A stretch of 11,730 nt of DNA. It comes from Lachnospiraceae bacterium (GTDB lineage: Bacteria; Bacillota; Clostridia; Lachnospirales; Lachnospiraceae). The position numbers and the translations under genes are program-made. The stretch lies in assembly GCA_017958465.1 (NCBI GenBank), contig JAGDCQ010000121.1:1-11730 (forward strand). The letters run 5' to 3'. Positions 8,604 to 11,730 of this stretch are shown here, piece after piece (within the stretch, counting starts at the first letter, position 1; each line of letters starts with the position of its first letter). The notes below the pieces were generated by a model. It did not search any database and had not been told where the DNA came from. It worked only from the letters and a program-made list of their open reading frames with translations.

Positions 8604-8665
8604 GTGGTTCCCCGCTTTATATGTCTGTTTTTTCGCAACATATAAATTATATCATAAACCACATG
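8601..8665. repeat. Two nested 9-bp inverted repeats over the regulator's promoter and start codon
   Basis: Outer pair: CATGTGGTT at 8601-8609 and AACCACATG at 8657-8665. Inner pair: TTTATATGT at 8616-8624 and ACATATAAA at 8638-8646, with a 13-base loop. Both are perfect over 9 bp. The outer pair's downstream arm includes the ATG start codon of the regulator; its upstream arm lies just above the -10 box. The Shine-Dalgarno GGGGA lies between the two downstream arms. The element could be a DNA operator, or an RNA fold that hides the start codon in read-through transcripts. Confidence 0.7.
8646..8654 (-). promoter_or_regulatory. Extended -10 promoter for the AraC-type regulator gene
   Basis: The minus strand reads TGATATAAT, a perfect TATAAT -10 box (8651-8646) preceded by the TGn extension. 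The best -35-like hexamer, TTGATG (8677-8672), is 20 bases upstream, which is too far for a normal spacing, so the extended -10 probably carries the promoter. The expected transcription start is near 8639, giving a leader of about 36 bases before the ATG at 8603. The box lies between the arms of two nested inverted repeats. Confidence 0.6.
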
Positions 8666-8673
8666 TTCCTTCA

Positions 8674-11109
8674 TCAACTTTTTTTCTTATCCGTAACGCC
8701 GGGCAGTACATCCCTGAAATCCATATCTGAAGCGTAATAGAAGGATGTGTAGCAGGGCTGGTTGTAGCAGTTGTTCTGCCAAGCCACGCCGCAGCGGTAC
8801 ATGGTGTCATGGAGCAGCGTAAAGAGCTTGTGCTGCGTGATCTCTGTGTTTATGTAGATGCGGATTGCCGAACTGTCCTCTGTCCGAAGGAGAAGCTCCT
8901 CCCTGAAATCGCCGAAAACATCGGCAATAAGAGCAGGGTTGCCTTTTGTCCCGTTGTTGGTAGCGCAGCCTTCCGGTGCAAGCATCACGCCGTGAGTGTT
9001 ATCGCCCACAGTCCCTATATGCTTTCCGCCAACATAGTCCACGCCGTCCGTTACCTGTGTTGTAAGGTCTGCTGCCCACTTAATGTTGGCATTTGTCCCA
9101 AGACGCTTTGCGTCAAGATAGTTGCCGTGGCAGTCACGCACCCTGTCTACCCAGACCTGGAGCCCGCGCACGCCCGGAACAACGTCGCCTATCATGCAGC
9201 GTCCGAGATCCCTGTCGGCTCTCTCGCCGAAGAATACCTTGCCTGTCTCGGCATCGCGGAGGGCATAGCCGTAAGGAACGCTTGAAGCGCCCTCAAATAC
9301 GTTAAATATCTCAAAGCCGGGCCTGTCGGGATTGATCCTCGCAACATGCATGGAATCGCCGTGTCCGAGCTTTACAAGCCTTCCGTCGGGCATCTTGTCC
9401 TTCGATGAATAAAGCACACTGCCGTCGTGATCTATGGCGCAGGCACCGTAGATTATCTCCTGGCACCCGTCTCCGTCGATATCCGCCACAGACATGCTGT
9501 GGTCTCCCTGTCCGGATATCACTCCGTACACAGGATCCGTCCCGTCGACCGCGCTGTGGTGCGCAAAAGGATTGTCCATAAGGACATGGCCGGAATCAAC
9601 CTTGAAATACTGCTCATGATGTCCGTTTACAAAGCGGTATGCGGTAATGGTGGCCCTTGTATAGTACCCGCGGCAGATAAGCAGGAAAGGATGCTCTCCG
9701 TCAAGGTAGCCCACTGCGGACTGGAAGCGGTCCACGCGGTTGCAGGGCTCTATGCGCTTCCAAGCATAATCTCCCCACATAAGGCCGTCATCCTCACGGG
9801 GAACCGGGAAATCTATCGTTTCAAGCTCTGTGCCGTCACCGGCAAACATAGTAAGATACTCAGGACCTTCGTAAATAAAGCCTTCAAACTCGCGGAGCAG
9901 GTTCTTTTCGCTCTTCGCGGGGGCGTATTCATCCATAAAATAATCCGCAAGCGCCTCTGCATCCTGCTTTGAAAGCGGATAAGAATACTTCACCGGGATC
10001 CCGAAGCACTCTTCGAGTGTTTTCGGCCAGTGCCCGTTCTTAACCTCCGGGTGCTCGCCCCAGTTCATAAAGCGCTTGACTGTGTAGTCGTAGAAGTCCT
10101 TTGCGGAGCACACATAATCATCATCATGTGTAACGCCTGCCTTTACATCCCTTTCGGGGATGGTTATGTATTTCTCGGAAACTACGGAACCGTCGCTGCC
10201 GAAAACCGTCATCTTTGTACCCGGAGCTGTCTTTACCGACATCTCGGCCTTTCCGTCACCGTCAAAATCAAATACTATGAACTGCGTATAATGCGCGCCG
10301 GCACGGATGTTCTTGCCCATGTCAAGGCGCCACAGGAGCTCGCCCGAAAGCCTGTAGCAGTCGATGTAGCAGTTTCCTGTGTAGCCGCGGTGGGAAACGT
10401 CGTGGGAGTTTGAAGGATCCCATTTCACGAAGAACTCGAACTCGCCGTCGCCGTCCACATCACCGATACTCATATCGTTAGCGGAATAAGTATATTCCTG
10501 GCCTGCGGGAGTCACTCCGCCTGCAGGGATCTGAAGCGGGATCTCCAGGTAGTTTTTGCCGCCCTTAACAACTTCAACTTCCTTAGACTTTTCGCCGGTC
10601 TTTCCTGCGGAAACAGGCGCAACAGCGTACCTGTCGCCCTCTTTGCCGTTTTTGTCAAGATAGTTAGTGGAGTCCGTAACAAGGGCTATCTTTTCACCGT
10701 TCCTGAAAAGCGCGAAATCTGTTCCTGTAACGCGCTCTTTCTCTGCCCCTGTCACCTCGTCCACAAACATCCTCCAGGACACAAATATGCCCTCTCCGGT
10801 GTTTATGGCGACAAGGCCTCTTGAGATCTTCTCAAGCTGCGGCTTCAATTTATAAGTAACCTCGGTAACAAGCTTGTCGCTTGTCTCGAGTTTGTTTTCG
10901 TCTTTATAGCATTCCGCATAAAACCAGTGCGGAACGTGGGTGGATTTCTTAAGTGTGAATTCCGTATTTCTGCCGGTGTATCTTCTCTGGTACACCATGG
11001 ATGGGCTGTCTGTATCAGCCCAGAAAAGGGAGTAGTTATCCGCGCCGGGTACCTCGTCCCACTGTATCGTAACATGATCTTTGGAAATATCTTTTACAAA
11101 TATCTTCAT
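8674..11109 (-). CDS. PL11 rhamnogalacturonan lyase, cytoplasmic, 811 aa
   Basis: Cleaves Rha-(1,4)-GalA bonds in RG-I by beta-elimination. Residues 1-85 look like an extra fibronectin III-like domain (VTIQWDEVPGADNYSLFW). Residues about 90-185 form the family's beta-sandwich (SRGLVAINTGEGIFVSWR). The beta-propeller follows with three DxDGDG calcium-binding motifs at 217-222, 281-286 and 543-548. Further family blocks are GPEYLTMF (415-422), NRVDRFQSAVGYLDG (457-471), RGYYTRATITAY (480-491), GHGDSMHVARINPDRPG (582-598), NGTKGNPALIADVFGDFREELL (719-740) and AWQNNCYNQP (776-785). There is no signal peptide, unlike secreted YesW, so it resembles cytoplasmic YesX in location. Residues about 310-405 contain an insertion relative to YesW as I remember it. 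Endo versus exo action cannot be settled here. The ATG at 11109-11107 has AGAGG seven bases upstream. It follows an intrinsic terminator, so expression probably depends on read-through or a weak promoter in that gap. Confidence 0.94.
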   Translation of the reverse strand: MKIFVKDISKDHVTIQWDEVPGADNYSLFWADTDSPSMVYQRRYTGRNTEFTLKKSTHVPHWFYAECYKDENKLETSDKLVTEVTYKLKPQLEKISRGLVAINTGEGIFVSWRMFVDEVTGAEKERVTGTDFALFRNGEKIALVTDSTNYLDKNGKEGDRYAVAPVSAGKTGEKSKEVEVVKGGKNYLEIPLQIPAGGVTPAGQEYTYSANDMSIGDVDGDGEFEFFVKWDPSNSHDVSHRGYTGNCYIDCYRLSGELLWRLDMGKNIRAGAHYTQFIVFDFDGDGKAEMSVKTAPGTKMTVFGSDGSVVSEKYITIPERDVKAGVTHDDDYVCSAKDFYDYTVKRFMNWGEHPEVKNGHWPKTLEECFGIPVKYSYPLSKQDAEALADYFMDEYAPAKSEKNLLREFEGFIYEGPEYLTMFAGDGTELETIDFPVPREDDGLMWGDYAWKRIEPCNRVDRFQSAVGYLDGEHPFLLICRGYYTRATITAYRFVNGHHEQYFKVDSGHVLMDNPFAHHSAVDGTDPVYGVISGQGDHSMSVADIDGDGCQEIIYGACAIDHDGSVLYSSKDKMPDGRLVKLGHGDSMHVARINPDRPGFEIFNVFEGASSVPYGYALRDAETGKVFFGERADRDLGRCMIGDVVPGVRGLQVWVDRVRDCHGNYLDAKRLGTNANIKWAADLTTQVTDGVDYVGGKHIGTVGDNTHGVMLAPEGCATNNGTKGNPALIADVFGDFREELLLRTEDSSAIRIYINTEITQHKLFTLLHDTMYRCGVAWQNNCYNQPCYTSFYYASDMDFRDVLPGVTDKKKS

Positions 11110-11125
11110 GAGATTACCTCTATTT

Positions 11126-11170
11126 TCAAAAAGCAGGCAGCACGCAACAAGTATGCATGCTGCCTGTTTT
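11126..11170 (-). terminator. Intrinsic terminator after the binding-protein gene
   Basis: On the minus strand CAGGCAGCA (11166-11158) pairs perfectly with TGCTGCCTG (11142-11134), a 9-bp GC-rich stem. Three further pairs lie inside it beyond one mismatch (11156-11154 with 11146-11144). The stem is followed by CTTTTTG. This is the layout of a rho-independent terminator, placed 41 bases after the binding-protein stop and 25 bases before the PL11 start. It likely ends or thins transcription so that the binding protein is made in excess of the downstream enzymes. Confidence 0.8.
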
Positions 11171-11194
11171 CGATCAATTACTTAATGTTTGATG

Positions 11195-11217
11195 GCAAGA
11201 AGATCATTACTTCTTGC
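11195..11217 (-). other. Stem-loop spanning the binding-protein stop codon
   Basis: On the minus strand GCAAGAAG (11217-11210) pairs with CTTCTTGC (11202-11195) around a 7-base loop that holds the TAA stop codon. No T-run follows it, so it is not a terminator by itself. With the terminator hairpin just downstream it could protect the 3' end of the binding-protein message. Confidence 0.45.
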
Positions 11218-11730
11218 TAGCCTTGTAAAGGTCATTCATTTCCTTAGTAACCTGATCACCGCCGCCGTTCTTCCAAGCTGCGATAGCTTCGTTAAGGCCG
11301 TTCTCGTCGATCTCACCCTTGATGAACTGAAGCTCAGCATCAGCAACGATCTTATCAAGATCAGCACCAACTTCGATGTACTTGTCTGAAGTGAAGGAGA
11401 TACCATAGTTAGGAACAAGGTACTTTGTACCGTCTTCGTAGCACTCGTTCTCGTCTACACGGATAGGATCTGTGGAAACTGCTGTTGTATAAGGACGTGC
11501 ATTCTCTTCAGCTGTGAAGTAGACCGGAACCTGGTTGAAACCGAATCTGTAGTTAGCAGAACCAACGCCTACTTCTGCAAGCTTGTCAGCATCGTAAAGA
11601 GAAACAGCGCCGTTCTCGTCAAGCTCGAAGGTCTCGCCTTCCCAACCAAATTCGATGAGGTTGAGCATTACGCCGTCGTTCATCTTGTCAAGGAAGTTAA
11701 GAACCTGCTTTAACTGCTCTTCTGTCTTAA
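11207..11730 (-). CDS. Extracellular sugar-binding protein of an ABC importer, C-terminal part, cut by window edge
   Basis: C-terminal 174 codons of what looks like a solute-binding lipoprotein. The frame is open to base 11730, so the start, signal peptide and lipobox lie outside. The visible start, near EQLKQVLNFLDKMNDG, resembles the late helix of these proteins. It is followed by NLIEFGWEGETFELDENGAV, and the end has the WKNGGGDQVTKEMNDLYKASKK pattern seen in clostridial LplA/LipO-like binding proteins (DUF3502-like C-terminus). The expected role is capture of an oligosaccharide outside the membrane for an ABC permease; the permease genes are not in the window and may lie upstream. With PL11, PL26 and rhaB downstream, an RG-I oligosaccharide is the likely ligand, by inference only. 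The gene ends in TAA at 11209-11207, followed by two hairpins. Its codon choice looks more regular than its neighbours, as expected for an abundant binding protein, but I did not compute this. Confidence 0.78.
   Translation of the reverse strand, partial: KTEEQLKQVLNFLDKMNDGVMLNLIEFGWEGETFELDENGAVSLYDADKLAEVGVGSANYRFGFNQVPVYFTAEENARPYTTAVSTDPIRVDENECYEDGTKYLVPNYGISFTSDKYIEVGADLDKIVADAELQFIKGEIDENGLNEAIAAWKNGGGDQVTKEMNDLYKASKK

Noticed and set aside
11110..11206. Catabolite repression (cre) site near the PL11 promoter region
   Set aside because: TGATCGAAAACA has a passing likeness but does not keep the base order of the cre consensus.
10927..11220. Plus-strand open frame across the gap between the binding-protein and PL11 genes
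   Set aside because: It runs through a terminator and the ends of two real genes, with no family resemblance.
1..11730. CRISPR arrays, tRNA or rRNA genes, insertion sequences, riboswitches
   Set aside because: No regularly spaced repeats, cloverleaf or rRNA-like sequence, transposase or terminal inverted repeats were seen; the gaps are too short for most riboswitches.

Overview
The window is a block of six genes, all on the minus strand, so it reads from high to low coordinates. Gaps between genes are 32 to 97 bases and no stretch over 300 bases lacks a gene. The gene content points to breakdown of rhamnogalacturonan I (RG-I, the rhamnose-galacturonate pectin backbone) inside the cell. It resembles the Bacillus subtilis yes/yet/lpl region. 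Base composition is near 50% GC. Shine-Dalgarno sites are mostly purine-rich, there is a LplA/LipO-like ABC sugar-binding protein and a membrane-anchored AraC regulator, and there are no SusC/SusD genes. Together these suggest a Bacillota bacterium, plausibly a gut or rumen clostridium of the Lachnospiraceae type. The genus cannot be named from this sequence alone.

Layout in transcription order: (1) 11730-11207, the C-terminal part of an extracellular sugar-binding lipoprotein of an ABC importer, cut by the window edge. (2) 11206-11110, a gap with a stem-loop at the stop codon and an intrinsic terminator. (3) 11109-8674, a PL11 rhamnogalacturonan lyase without a signal peptide. (4) 8673-8604, a short gap with a good extended -10 promoter and two nested 9-bp inverted repeats, the outer one ending on the next start codon. 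(5) 8603-6318, a YesS-like AraC regulator with two membrane segments. (6) 6250-3233, a GH2-type glycoside hydrolase with both catalytic glutamates. (7) 3200-651, a YetA/PcRGLX-like (PL26) rhamnogalacturonan exolyase. (8) 605-1, rhamnulokinase rhaB, cut at the other window edge.

Inferred working model: RG-I oligosaccharides made outside the cell are captured by the binding protein and imported. PL11 and PL26 cleave them in the cytoplasm to unsaturated GalA-Rha units. The GH2 enzyme probably removes a side-chain or terminal sugar. Released rhamnose passes through an isomerase, not in the window, to rhamnulokinase. An unsaturated rhamnogalacturonyl hydrolase (GH105) would be needed and is not in the window. 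The AraC protein probably senses an outside signal and controls the cluster.

I did not find a clearly new type of system. The items most worth a second look are the nested inverted repeats at the regulator's promoter and start codon, the GH2 enzyme of unknown specificity, and the insertion-bearing cytoplasmic PL11.
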